DNA from: Colimorpha_A sp045540115 | Lineage (GTDB): Bacteria; Bacillota; Clostridia; Oscillospirales; CAG-272 | DNA: 10,537 nt | Assembly: GCA_045540115.1 (NCBI GenBank) | Contig: JAZQGR010000088.1 | Location: 1 to 10,537 of the forward strand | Reading direction: 5' to 3' | Shown here: piece after piece, positions 1 to 5,759 of the stretch | How positions within the stretch are numbered: the stretch's first letter is position 1 | How the letters are laid out: each line of letters starts with the position of its first letter | The notes under the pieces: model-generated | Database searches by the model: none | Seen by the model: only the letters and a program-made list of their open reading frames with translations | Told to the model about the DNA's origin: nothing | Position numbers and translations under genes: made by a program

Positions 1-12
1 AGAACAGCGAAA

Positions 13-1200
13 ATGTCACTACTTGACAAGATTTTTAGACCAGCGGAGGCGAAGAAGTCGGAGGAGGCACTCAAAGAAGCGAGCGCGTTCTTTCAGACGT
101 TGACCGCTTACGCTCCCGTCTTTACGAATTGGGGCGGGGCAATTTATGAGAGTGAGATCGTCCGGGCTTCGATAGACGCCAGGGCGAGACACATTTCAAA
201 GCTCAAGGTTGAGACCGTCGGGACAGCTAATCCCTCGCTACAGAGTAAACTCGCTCAGGGTCCTAATCAATGGCAGACGTGGAGTCAGTTCCTTTATAGG
301 GTCAGCACTATCCTCGACGTAAACAATACGGCGTTTATTGTTCCGGTGTTCGACGAGCGAATGATCATAACCGGAGTTTTTCCGGTGCTCCCGACAATGT
401 GCTCGCTGGTCGAGTACGACGGCGAGATTTGGCTGCGCTATCAGTTCAGCACCGGACAATATGCAGCGGTCGAGTTCAAGAAATGCGCGGTCCTGACTAA
501 ACATCAATACAGGAACGACTTTTTCGGCGATTCGAATTATCCGCTCCGGGAAACAATGCAGCTGATCCATATACAGAATCAGGGAATCGAGGAGGGCGTT
601 AAGAACGCTGCGACTTTCCGCTTCATAGCGACTTTGAATAATTTCAGCACCAGCGCCGACATTGCGAAAGAACGAAAGCGCTTTACTGAGGCGAATCTTT
701 CAACAGACTCGAAGTCCGGCGGGTTCCTGTTATTTCCTAACACTTACAAGGATATTAAACAGGTCGACGTCCGACCGTATGCTATCGACGCGGATCAAAT
801 GAAGCAGATCCGGGAGAACGTTTTCAATTATTTCGGAGTCTCTGAGGCTGTTTTACAGAACAGCGCCAGGAACGAGGATCTCGAGGCGTTTTTCGACGGA
901 GCAATCGAACCGTTTGCGATCCAGCTGAGCGAGGCATTGACGAAAATGCTCTTCTCTGAACGTGAGCGAGCAAATGGATCCTATTTGATAGCGAACGCGA
1001 ACAGGCTGCAATATATGAGCACGACTCAAAAGGTCGCAATGGCTCGGGAGCTCGGAGACAGAGGAGCGATCCTCATCGATGAGATCCGCGAGCTTTTCAA
1101 TTATGCACCATTACCGAACGGAGCCGGACAGGTCGCTCCGATCAGGGGTGAATATAAAGCTACTGACGAATTAACGGAGGATCAGGACAATGCCAGCTAA
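13..1200 (+). CDS. Phage portal protein (HK97 type)
   Basis: Portal protein, 395 residues: the ring at the packaging vertex through which DNA enters and leaves the capsid and on which head assembly starts. The length and pattern fit the HK97-type portal family. Visible features are a short basic N-terminus opening MSLLDKIFRP, the segment PNQWQTWSQFLYR (residues 84-96), a conserved block with YFGVSEAVLQ (273-282) then FFDGAIEPFAIQLSEAL (293-309) where clip and stem helices are expected, and a C-terminal LGDRGAILIDEIRELFN (347-363) typical of the family end. The last bases overlap the prohead protease by 11 nt, the classic portal-protease-capsid order. No clear ribosome binding site is visible in the 12 bases before the ATG, and the frame is open to the window edge, so a start further upstream cannot be excluded; the N-terminal pattern favours this ATG. 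Confidence 0.93.
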   Translation: MSLLDKIFRPAEAKKSEEALKEASAFFQTLTAYAPVFTNWGGAIYESEIVRASIDARARHISKLKVETVGTANPSLQSKLAQGPNQWQTWSQFLYRVSTILDVNNTAFIVPVFDERMIITGVFPVLPTMCSLVEYDGEIWLRYQFSTGQYAAVEFKKCAVLTKHQYRNDFFGDSNYPLRETMQLIHIQNQGIEEGVKNAATFRFIATLNNFSTSADIAKERKRFTEANLSTDSKSGGFLLFPNTYKDIKQVDVRPYAIDADQMKQIRENVFNYFGVSEAVLQNSARNEDLEAFFDGAIEPFAIQLSEALTKMLFSERERANGSYLIANANRLQYMSTTQKVAMARELGDRGAILIDEIRELFNYAPLPNGAGQVAPIRGEYKATDELTEDQDNAS

Positions 1201-1852
1201 GGAAAACAGAGAATATAGAAATCTTACTGTCGAGGCTCGCGCTGTAGAGGATCAGGGCGACGAGAAACGAATCGTCACCGGTTACGCGAGCACATTTGAC
1301 GAGCCGTATGTCTTATATGACGGGGACGGCTGGAAATATCTCGAGGTCATAGATCGCGGAGCGTTCGACAATACGGACATGAGCGACGTGATTATGCAGT
1401 ACGACCATAAAGGGCGAGTTTTCGCCAGGACAAGGAACAACACTCTTGAAGTCACTCCTGATGACAAGGGTTTGTTTATAAAGGCAGATCTCGGAGGAAC
1501 AGAAATCGGACGCGAGCTGTTCGAAGAGATCCGCGGAGGCTATACGGACAAAATGTCGTTTGGTTTCACGGTCAACGGTGAGTTTGAGGAATCTCAGAAA
1601 ACCGACGAGGGCGTGAGGATCTACACTCGACACATTACATCCGTCGAAAAACTCTACGACGTTTCAGCTGTATCGCTGCCGGCTAATGATGGCACATCAA
1701 TCGAGGCGGACGCCACGACTCGAAGCATTGGCAATCTGACCGACGGAGTGATCGAGAGGATCCAGGCGGAGCGACTTGAGGAGCAGAGAATAGAGCTCGA
1801 AAGGCGTAGAGCAGAAGTTAGAGCGAGGGCGCTGTTAGGAGGTAATAACTAA
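1190..1852 (+). CDS. HK97-family prohead protease
   Basis: Head maturation protease, 220 residues, expected to cleave the N-terminal scaffold part of the capsid protein and then itself inside the prohead. The herpesvirus-assemblin-like serine protease pattern is visible: GYASTFDEPY (31-40), His73 in MQYDHKGRVFAR as the likely catalytic histidine, Ser123 in DKMSFGFTV as the likely nucleophile, and the family-typical SAVSLPAND near residues 159-167. Catalytic roles are inferred from family knowledge. The C-terminus (about 185-216) is a charged Glu/Arg helix that could pack with the capsid scaffold segment. GGAGG at 1176-1180 lies 9 nt before the ATG, inside the portal gene. Its stop overlaps the MCP start by one base (TAATG), so translation is probably coupled. 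Confidence 0.94.
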   Translation: MPAKENREYRNLTVEARAVEDQGDEKRIVTGYASTFDEPYVLYDGDGWKYLEVIDRGAFDNTDMSDVIMQYDHKGRVFARTRNNTLEVTPDDKGLFIKADLGGTEIGRELFEEIRGGYTDKMSFGFTVNGEFEESQKTDEGVRIYTRHITSVEKLYDVSAVSLPANDGTSIEADATTRSIGNLTDGVIERIQAERLEEQRIELERRRAEVRARALLGGNN

Positions 1853-2982
1853 TGACACGCGAAGAAATGATGAATCTCGGTTTCGAAGAGCTTGAGACAA
1901 GAGCCGCAGCAATCGCAGCGGAAACCGCTGAGGCTGACGCTGATCAGCTCGAGGCACTTGATTCTGAGCTCGACGCAATCGAAGAAAGAAAGAAGGCTCT
2001 CAAGGCAGAAGTCGAAGAGAGAAAGAAGAACGCCGAGGCCGTTGCTAAGGGCGCCGGCAAGAAAGTCGAAACAAGAAAGGAAGTCGAAAAGATGACTAAC
2101 AAGGAAGTTAGAAACAGCCGCGAATATATCGAGGCATTTGCTAAGTATATCAAGACCGGCAAAGACGCAGAATGTAGAGCTCTCCTCACCGAGAACGCTA
2201 CGGACGGAGTCGTTCCTGTTCCGGAGCTGGTTGAGAACAGAGTTCGCCAGGCATGGGAAAACGATGAGATTTTCAGCAGAGTAAGCAAGACATTTATCAG
2301 AGGAAACCTCAAAGTCGGATTTGAGATCTCCGCAACTGACGCCGCTGTTCATACTGAGGGAGCAGACGCACCGGCAGAGGAGGAGCTGGTTCTCGGTATC
2401 GTGAACATGGTTCCGGAGTATATCAAGAAATGGATCACTATCTCCGACAATGTGCTCGCTCTCGGAGCTGAGGAGTTCCTCGCTTACATTTATGACGAGC
2501 TTACATATAAGATCATCAAGAAAGCGGCGGATATCGTTGTCGCTGCTATCACAGGAGCACCGGCTCAGAGTACAGCTAACGCGGTCGGCGTTGCTCAGAT
2601 CGAGGCGGTCGTCGACGCTGAGGCTATTATCGACGCGATCGCAGCACTCGGAGACGAGGCTCAGGACAACGTAATTATCGCGTCCGGATCTACACTCGCC
2701 AGCGTAAGGAAGGCAGCACTCACCGCGAATTATGCTTATGATCCGTTCCAGGGTCTGACCGTAATTCAGAAGGACGGCGTCACCGGCGCGATCGTCGGCG
2801 ATCTGTCCGGCGTACAGGCTAACCTCCCGGAGGGTGACGCTGTCAGATTCGTATTTGACGAGCTGTCCCTCGCTGAGAGTGATCTCGTCAAGGTAGTCGG
2901 CAAGCTGCTCGCTGCTATCGCTGTCGTCGGTCCTAAGATGTTCGCATACATCACAGGAACATCGGAGGGATCGGGGGAATAG
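1852..2982 (+). CDS. Major capsid protein (HK97 fold) with N-terminal scaffold segment
   Basis: Major capsid protein, 376 residues, forming the icosahedral shell. Residues about 1-75 are Glu/Lys/Ala-rich coiled coil, matching the delta (scaffold) segment of HK97-type capsid proteins that the upstream protease removes. Cleavage is probably somewhere between residues 70 and 110, but the exact site cannot be read. The mature part has the conserved VPVPELVENRVRQAWEND (121-138), an E-loop-like region (about 145-182), the long spine-like helix EEFLAYIYDELTYKIIKKAA (207-226) and a final strand KMFAYITGT (362-370). AGGAGG at 1837-1842 precedes the ATG by 9 nt. The MCP frame ends in a Gly/Ser linker (SEGSGE) and TAG right after a run of five G's, while the -1 frame continues into a HeH-like domain, suggesting a frameshifted longer form. 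A 390-codon antisense open frame across this gene is a codon-usage shadow. Confidence 0.93.
   Translation: MTREEMMNLGFEELETRAAAIAAETAEADADQLEALDSELDAIEERKKALKAEVEERKKNAEAVAKGAGKKVETRKEVEKMTNKEVRNSREYIEAFAKYIKTGKDAECRALLTENATDGVVPVPELVENRVRQAWENDEIFSRVSKTFIRGNLKVGFEISATDAAVHTEGADAPAEEELVLGIVNMVPEYIKKWITISDNVLALGAEEFLAYIYDELTYKIIKKAADIVVAAITGAPAQSTANAVGVAQIEAVVDAEAIIDAIAALGDEAQDNVIIASGSTLASVRKAALTANYAYDPFQGLTVIQKDGVTGAIVGDLSGVQANLPEGDAVRFVFDELSLAESDLVKVVGKLLAAIAVVGPKMFAYITGTSEGSGE
2973..2979 (+). other. Candidate -1 frameshift site at the MCP end (five-G run)
   Basis: In the MCP frame the bases read tcG GGG GAA TAG. The -1 frame is open only from 2937 (after a TAA at 2934-2936) to 3122, so any shift into the HeH-like frame must happen in this 46-base overlap, and the G run is the only slippery-looking run there. 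A P-site glycine tRNA on GGG can re-pair perfectly one base back, but the A-site GAA to GGA re-pairing is imperfect, so it is not an ideal X XXY YYZ heptamer. A GGAGGG Shine-Dalgarno-like motif lies just upstream (2964-2969), closer than in the dnaX-type arrangement. I saw no strong stimulatory hairpin directly downstream. Confidence 0.45.
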
Positions 2983-3014
2983 AAGCGGGAAGAAATAGCG
3001 TCGATTTGTCCTCA

Positions 3015-3122
3015 ATGACAAAGAATCAGCTGCTTACCTACGCAGATGAGAATGGAATTGAGGGCGTTTCTTCTCGACAGACAAAATCGGCAATCATTGA
3101 GACTATAGAGGCGGCTCTTTAA
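3015..3122 (+). CDS. HeH/SAP-like domain frame, probable C-terminal extension of the MCP
   Basis: A short frame of 35 codons from ATG 3015, starting MTKNQLLTYADENGIEG and ending in IIETIEAAL. It matches the helix-extended-helix (HeH/LEM, SAP- or Rho-N-like) pattern: a helix, a GI-G-S turn, then a T-K-x-x-I-I helix. Such domains are known to bind nucleic acid or proteins and often occur beside or fused to phage capsid genes. The domain pattern begins slightly before the ATG (VDLSSMTK), and no Shine-Dalgarno sequence lies at usable distance from the ATG or the in-frame TTG at 3006; the nearest purine stretch, GGGAAG at 2987-2992, is 13-22 nt away. This argues for synthesis by -1 frameshifting from the MCP rather than independent initiation. 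If fused by a shift at GGG 2974-2976, it adds 48 residues, giving a 423-residue protein. Alternatives are reinitiation after the MCP stop, or a decayed fusion. Confidence 0.68.
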   Translation: MTKNQLLTYADENGIEGVSSRQTKSAIIETIEAAL

Positions 3123-3132
3123 GGGTCGCCTC
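3108..3132 (+). terminator. Hairpin after MCP/HeH, possible weak terminator or processing site
   Basis: Bases 3108-3117 pair with 3123-3132 to give a 10-bp stem (eight Watson-Crick pairs, two G-U) and a TTTAA loop that carries the HeH stop codon. It is followed by GTTTGTGAGG, a poor T tract, so full intrinsic termination is unlikely. It could act as a partial terminator or as a 3' stabilising or processing hairpin, lowering connector-gene mRNA relative to capsid mRNA. Confidence 0.45.
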
Positions 3133-3150
3133 GTTTGTGAGGTAGTAAAC

Positions 3151-3456
3151 ATGATCGAAGCGGAAACCATTCTTGAAAAAGTAAATAATGCGCTGAGACG
3201 CTCGGGGAATAACGCAGATCTGAACGATGAGCTCTCCGATCTTATCGAAGCGGCTCAGATGGATCTCGGAATTGCTGGGGTAATCGTTCCTGATTCGCTG
3301 GACAAACTTGTCCTCAAGGCGATTATCACATATTGCAAAATGTCCTCGGGTCTCCCGGAAGATTATGACCGACTCAAAAGATCATACGACGAGCAAAAGG
3401 CTCAGCTCTCGACCGCTTCGGGGTATACCAATTGGGAGGTGTCGGAAAATGTATGA
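3151..3456 (+). CDS. Head-tail connector protein (HK97 gp6-like)
   Basis: A 101-residue, mostly helical protein in the position of the head-tail connector that docks beneath the portal as a ring. The N-terminal helix IEAETILEKVNNALRR, the acidic segment ELSDLIEAAQMDLGIAG and the central LDKLVLKAIITYCKM followed by YDRLKRSYDEQKAQLS fit the gp6-like/Phage_connect family: a first helical pair used for stacking, then the hydrophobic helix ahead of the C-terminal helix. GAGGT at 3139-3143 is 7 nt before the ATG, just after the hairpin. Its final 8 bases overlap the next gene, indicating coupled translation. Family assignment combines helical pattern, length and synteny; no catalytic residues are expected. 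Confidence 0.82.
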   Translation: MIEAETILEKVNNALRRSGNNADLNDELSDLIEAAQMDLGIAGVIVPDSLDKLVLKAIITYCKMSSGLPEDYDRLKRSYDEQKAQLSTASGYTNWEVSENV

Positions 3457-3760
3457 CGGAGTCGCAATCCTAAAAGCATACGGCGAGCCAACATACGACG
3501 GAGCGGGTAACGAAGTCCCATCGATCACGGAGACAGAGGTATTCGTTCAGCCTCGAGGCGTATATCAGAGCGAATTCTATAACGCAGCTCAGGCTGGATT
3601 ACATCCGTCTGTTACTTTCGAGATCACTAATAAAGCGGACTATGCGGGCCAGCGCGTCATTAATTGGGAGGGTGAGGATTATAACGTCATCCGTACCGAT
3701 TGGGACGGTCAGAGGGACGCGATCCGTCTTATATGCGAGAAGAGGGTTAACAATGGCTAA
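3449..3760 (+). CDS. Head closure / head-tail joining protein
   Basis: A 103-residue beta-rich protein, probably the head-tail joining (head closure, SPP1 gp16-like) protein that seals the filled capsid and receives the tail. The key pattern is VFVQPRGVYQSEFYNAAQAG (residues about 32-51) followed by ITNKADYAGQRVINWEGEDYNVIRTDWD, close to the usual family order of a SEFYQAA-like stretch, a D-Y-x-G turn and a Y-x-V-I-R-T strand. The frame is open further upstream (Met at 3308), but that part overlaps the connector gene in another frame. ATG 3449 is chosen because GGGAGGTG (3434-3441) lies 7 nt before it and the protein pattern begins there (MYDGVAILKAYG). It overlaps both neighbours by 8 bases. 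Confidence 0.85.
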   Translation: MYDGVAILKAYGEPTYDGAGNEVPSITETEVFVQPRGVYQSEFYNAAQAGLHPSVTFEITNKADYAGQRVINWEGEDYNVIRTDWDGQRDAIRLICEKRVNNG

Positions 3761-4121
3761 TACAAAATCTATCGCGATCCAAATGAAGCAGATCCTCGAT
3801 GAGTTCGATGACAAGGTTAACCGAGTGTTAGACGAGGCAGCGAATGAGACGGCAGACGAGGCGGCGGAAAAACTCCGCAACACGTCGCCCAGAAAATCGG
3901 GGGAGTATGCTGCGGGATGGACCGTGACAAAAGAAGGCGACGGCAACGTGATAGTGCATAACACGCACTACCAGCTGACGCACTTGCTCGAAAACGGTCA
4001 TGTGATCCGAAATAAAAAAGGCACATACGGCAGAACATCCGGGAAGAAACATATTAAACCCGTCGAAACGTGGGCTAATAGAGAGTTTCAGAACAAGATC
4101 GAGAGAGGACTAAACAAATGA
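3753..4121 (+). CDS. HK97 gp10-like head-tail protein
   Basis: A 122-residue protein resembling the HK97 gp10-like family, found between the head-closure and tail-terminator genes and generally treated as a head-tail or tail completion component. Visible features are a long N-terminal amphipathic helix (SIAIQMKQILDEFDDKVNRV), then LRNTSPRKSGEYAAGWTV (about 43-60), a beta strand VIVHNTHYQLTHLLENGHV and the glycine/lysine segment GTYGRTSGKKHIKPVE, which is typical of the family. The frame is also open from an ATG at 3642 inside the preceding gene; ATG 3753 is preferred because AGAGGG (3741-3746) is 6 nt upstream and the protein pattern starts there. ATGA at 4118-4121 couples it to the next gene. 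Confidence 0.85.
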   Translation: MANTKSIAIQMKQILDEFDDKVNRVLDEAANETADEAAEKLRNTSPRKSGEYAAGWTVTKEGDGNVIVHNTHYQLTHLLENGHVIRNKKGTYGRTSGKKHIKPVETWANREFQNKIERGLNK

Positions 4122-4417
4122 CAATTTACGAAGTTTTGCAATCGACAGATCTGCCGTGTGCTTATTCGCACTTTAAGACGAAACAGGAACCGCCGTATAT
4201 CGTTTACATCGGCAGCGGTCAAGATACTTTCGAGGCAGACAATACGCATTATTACCGAGAGAACAATTATCAGATCGAATACTACTACACAACAAAAGAT
4301 GAATCACAAGAGGCCAGCATAGAGAACGCACTTCTCGGAGCTGGCTATTTATATGAGAAATCCGAGGACGTCTACATCGAAGATCAGGGCGTTTTCGTGA
4401 TTTATTACCAAGTATGA
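4118..4417 (+). CDS. Tail terminator / tail completion protein
   Basis: A 99-residue protein in the tail terminator position, immediately before the major tail protein. Tail terminators cap the tube at the head-proximal end and set final attachment to the head. The sequence has an N-terminal helix (TIYEVLQSTDLPCAYSHF), then PPYIVYIGSGQDTFEADN, a tyrosine-rich strand NNYQIEYYYTTKDES, a helix (EASIENALLGAGYLYEKSED) and a last strand VFVIYYQV, giving a mixed alpha-beta fold that fits small tail completion proteins. The family name is not certain from sequence alone, so the role rests mainly on gene order. A GAGAGGA stretch at 4103-4109 lies 8 nt before the ATG, inside the previous gene. Confidence 0.75.
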   Translation: MTIYEVLQSTDLPCAYSHFKTKQEPPYIVYIGSGQDTFEADNTHYYRENNYQIEYYYTTKDESQEASIENALLGAGYLYEKSEDVYIEDQGVFVIYYQV

Positions 4418-4430
4418 AAGGGGCTAAATA

Positions 4431-4991
4431 ATGGCTAACAAAGTAGAATTTGGTATCTCTCAGCTCCACGTTGCAACATACACCGTCGCAGCTGACGGAA
4501 CCGCCACAATCGGCACTCCATACCATCAGGCGGGAGCGGTAAGTTTCAGCCCTGAGGAAAATTCAGAGCAGAACACTTTTTACGCCGACAATATTGCGTA
4601 TTGGAGCGGTTATTCCGGCGGATCCATCGAGGGCGATCTTGAGGTCGCTATGTTCGATGATGAGTTTAAGACTCAGTTCCTCGGATACAGGGCACTCACA
4701 AACGGCGGACTCGCAAACGTAAAGAACGCAACAAAGCCTAACGTTGCGATCTTTTTCCAAGTTGAGGGAGACAGCGAATCCCGCAGAGTGGCACTATTCA
4801 ACTGTTCACTCGGAGCAATCACAAGAGAATACGCAACAATCGAGGAAAGCAAAGAGCCAGCAACTGAGACTCTTGCAGTTACTTGCACAGGCGACAACTT
4901 GACAGGCGTAACTATGGCTGTTTTCAAACCAGCTGACGACGGTTATGACACTCTGTTCACCGCACCAACTGCACCAGCGATTGCACCGTAA
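4431..4991 (+). CDS. Major tail protein (phi13-type)
   Basis: Major tail tube subunit, 186 residues, expected to stack as hexameric rings around the tape measure. The beginning MANKVEFGISQLHVATYT, the GAVSFSPEENSEQNTFYADN stretch (36-55, the usual VALSLSPEG.. EFYADN-like strand and loop) and GGSIEGDLEVAMFDDEFKTQFLG (64-86) match the phi13-type major tail protein family. The C-terminus is Ala/Pro-rich (APTAPAIAP) without an extra Ig-like domain. GAAAGGGG at 4416-4423 is 7 nt before the ATG. A strong intrinsic terminator lies just after the stop, in line with this gene needing far more product than the tail genes that follow. Confidence 0.92.
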   Translation: MANKVEFGISQLHVATYTVAADGTATIGTPYHQAGAVSFSPEENSEQNTFYADNIAYWSGYSGGSIEGDLEVAMFDDEFKTQFLGYRALTNGGLANVKNATKPNVAIFFQVEGDSESRRVALFNCSLGAITREYATIEESKEPATETLAVTCTGDNLTGVTMAVFKPADDGYDTLFTAPTAPAIAP

Positions 4992-5000
4992 TGCTAAACG

Positions 5001-5037
5001 ACGGGGCGGATCTGTATCGGTTCGTCCCGTTTTTTTT
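5001..5037 (+). terminator. Intrinsic terminator after the major tail protein gene
   Basis: ACGGGGCGGA (5001-5010) pairs with TTCGTCCCGT (5021-5030) in a 10-bp stem with two G-U pairs, a 10-base loop, and eight T's (5030-5037) directly after. It starts 10 nt after the major tail protein stop. The genes beyond it are on the same strand and show no clear promoter of their own, so it is probably partial or subject to antitermination, reducing transcription of chaperone, tape measure and tip genes. Confidence 0.85.
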
Positions 5038-5058
5038 GTTATATCGAGGAGGGAATAA

Positions 5059-5562
5059 ATGGAAAACACAATAAAGATTGGAGACAAGGACGTCCGAGTT
5101 AATAACCGGGCGGGCTGGACTATCACATATCGTGATCAGTTCGGTCATGACATAGTACCGACATTAATGCCGTTATTCGCTGGAGGACTCGACATAATTT
5201 CGAGCCTCATCAAAGAGACGGGCAAGACAGAGGATGTCGAATTCTCGGACATCCTCGCAATAACTGACGGGGACGCCTTTATTAATGCGTTCATCCATCT
5301 GAGCGGGTTCGAGTTTGTCGAGATCCTCAATATCACCTGGGCGATGGCAAAGGAGGCAGACGATTCGATTGCAGATCCTAAGACATGGATTCGCGAGTTC
5401 GAAGAGTTTCCGGTCGACGTTGTCGTTCCTGAGGTGATCAAACTCGCGTTTAAAGGAATGGTTTCCTCAAAAAACTTGGAGAGGCTGAGGGAGATAACGG
5501 CAAGTCTAAAGAAAAAACCTCAGCCGAAAAAGAAGAAAACAACATCACGCTCGACGACATAA
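5059..5562 (+). CDS. Tail assembly chaperone, short form (G-like)
   Basis: A 167-residue protein between the major tail protein and the tape measure, the position of the tail assembly chaperone gpG of lambda-like phages, which coats the tape measure before tube polymerisation. It starts MENTIKIGDKDVRVNNRAGW, has a hydrophobic helical middle (MPLFAGGLDIISSLIKE, FINAFIHLSGFEFVEILNITWAMAK) and the conserved segment WIREFEEFPVDVVVPEVIKLAFKGM (132-156). It ends in a Lys/Thr/Ser tail (KKKPQPKKKKTTSRSTT), typical of the default product read past an unused frameshift site. GGAGGG (5048-5053) is 5 nt before the ATG. The following -1 frame encodes the conserved T part, so this is one of two products. 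Confidence 0.85.
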   Translation: MENTIKIGDKDVRVNNRAGWTITYRDQFGHDIVPTLMPLFAGGLDIISSLIKETGKTEDVEFSDILAITDGDAFINAFIHLSGFEFVEILNITWAMAKEADDSIADPKTWIREFEEFPVDVVVPEVIKLAFKGMVSSKNLERLREITASLKKKPQPKKKKTTSRSTT

Positions 5563-5750
5563 TCCTTGCCGGGTTAGAGCGAGGGCTGACAATGTCCGAT
5601 ATTCGTCGAATGCAACTCGGACAGGTCGTTGATTTCTGCATTGCTTATAACGAGCGACAGAAAGAGGCCGAGAAGATGGCAAAGAAGGCGGAGAAACGGG
5701 CACAGAAACGTCGAGCGACGCAAAACGATATAAATGCTTACTTCGGATAA
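5059..5750 (+). CDS. Tail assembly chaperone, frameshifted long form (G-T-like)
   Basis: A -1 frameshift before 5520 fuses the short chaperone to a second frame ending at TAA 5748-5750, giving about 230 residues with slippage at either candidate site. The T part begins conserved-like well upstream of any ATG (ITLDDIILAGLERGLTMSDI, then RRMQLGQVVDFCIAYNERQ) and ends in a basic helix KKAEKRAQKRRATQNDINAYFG. The gene order major tail, G, G-T, tape measure and the -1 direction match the conserved arrangement of siphovirus tail chaperones. A separate 52-residue product from ATG 5592 with GAGGG at 5581-5585 is possible, but would lack the conserved start of the T domain. Confidence 0.8.
5469..5475 (+). 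other. Candidate -1 slippery heptamer A AAA AAC of the tail chaperone
   Basis: In the chaperone frame the bases read tcA AAA AAC TTG, a perfect X XXY YYZ heptamer, and the -1 frame is open from here to 5750. A second A-rich candidate follows at 5508-5517 (cta AAG AAA AAA cct); it allows slippage of lysine tRNAs but has no perfect heptamer, and G AAA AAG at 5526-5532 is a weaker third. No obvious stimulatory stem was seen. Sequence alone cannot decide which is used. Confidence 0.6.
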
Positions 5751-5759
5751 GGTGAGAAT

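Noticed and set aside
1892..2095. Basic 67-codon + strand frame inside the MCP scaffold region
   Set aside because: It is an out-of-frame reading of the Glu/Lys coiled coil, which naturally gives Arg/Lys/Gln-rich sequence, and it lacks its own ribosome binding site.
1849..3021. A 390-codon open frame on the minus strand covering the whole MCP gene
   Set aside because: It mirrors the MCP codons, has no recognisable domain, is Cys/Ser/Leu-rich, and arises because the MCP seldom uses codons that read as stops in antisense. A real opposing gene here would be exceptional.
3308..3448. N-terminal extension of the head-closure protein from ATG 3308
   Set aside because: It overlaps the connector gene in another frame, has no protein-like pattern, and ATG 3449 has an ideal Shine-Dalgarno and matches the family start.
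3642..3752. N-terminal extension of the gp10-like protein from ATG 3642
   Set aside because: It overlaps the head-closure gene and its sequence is unlike the family; ATG 3753 has a good ribosome binding site.
5592..5750. Independent 52-residue gene after the tail chaperone
   Set aside because: A GAGGG motif lies before ATG 5592, but the T-like domain begins about 17 residues upstream, so the frameshift fusion explains it better; the short product is kept only as an alternative.
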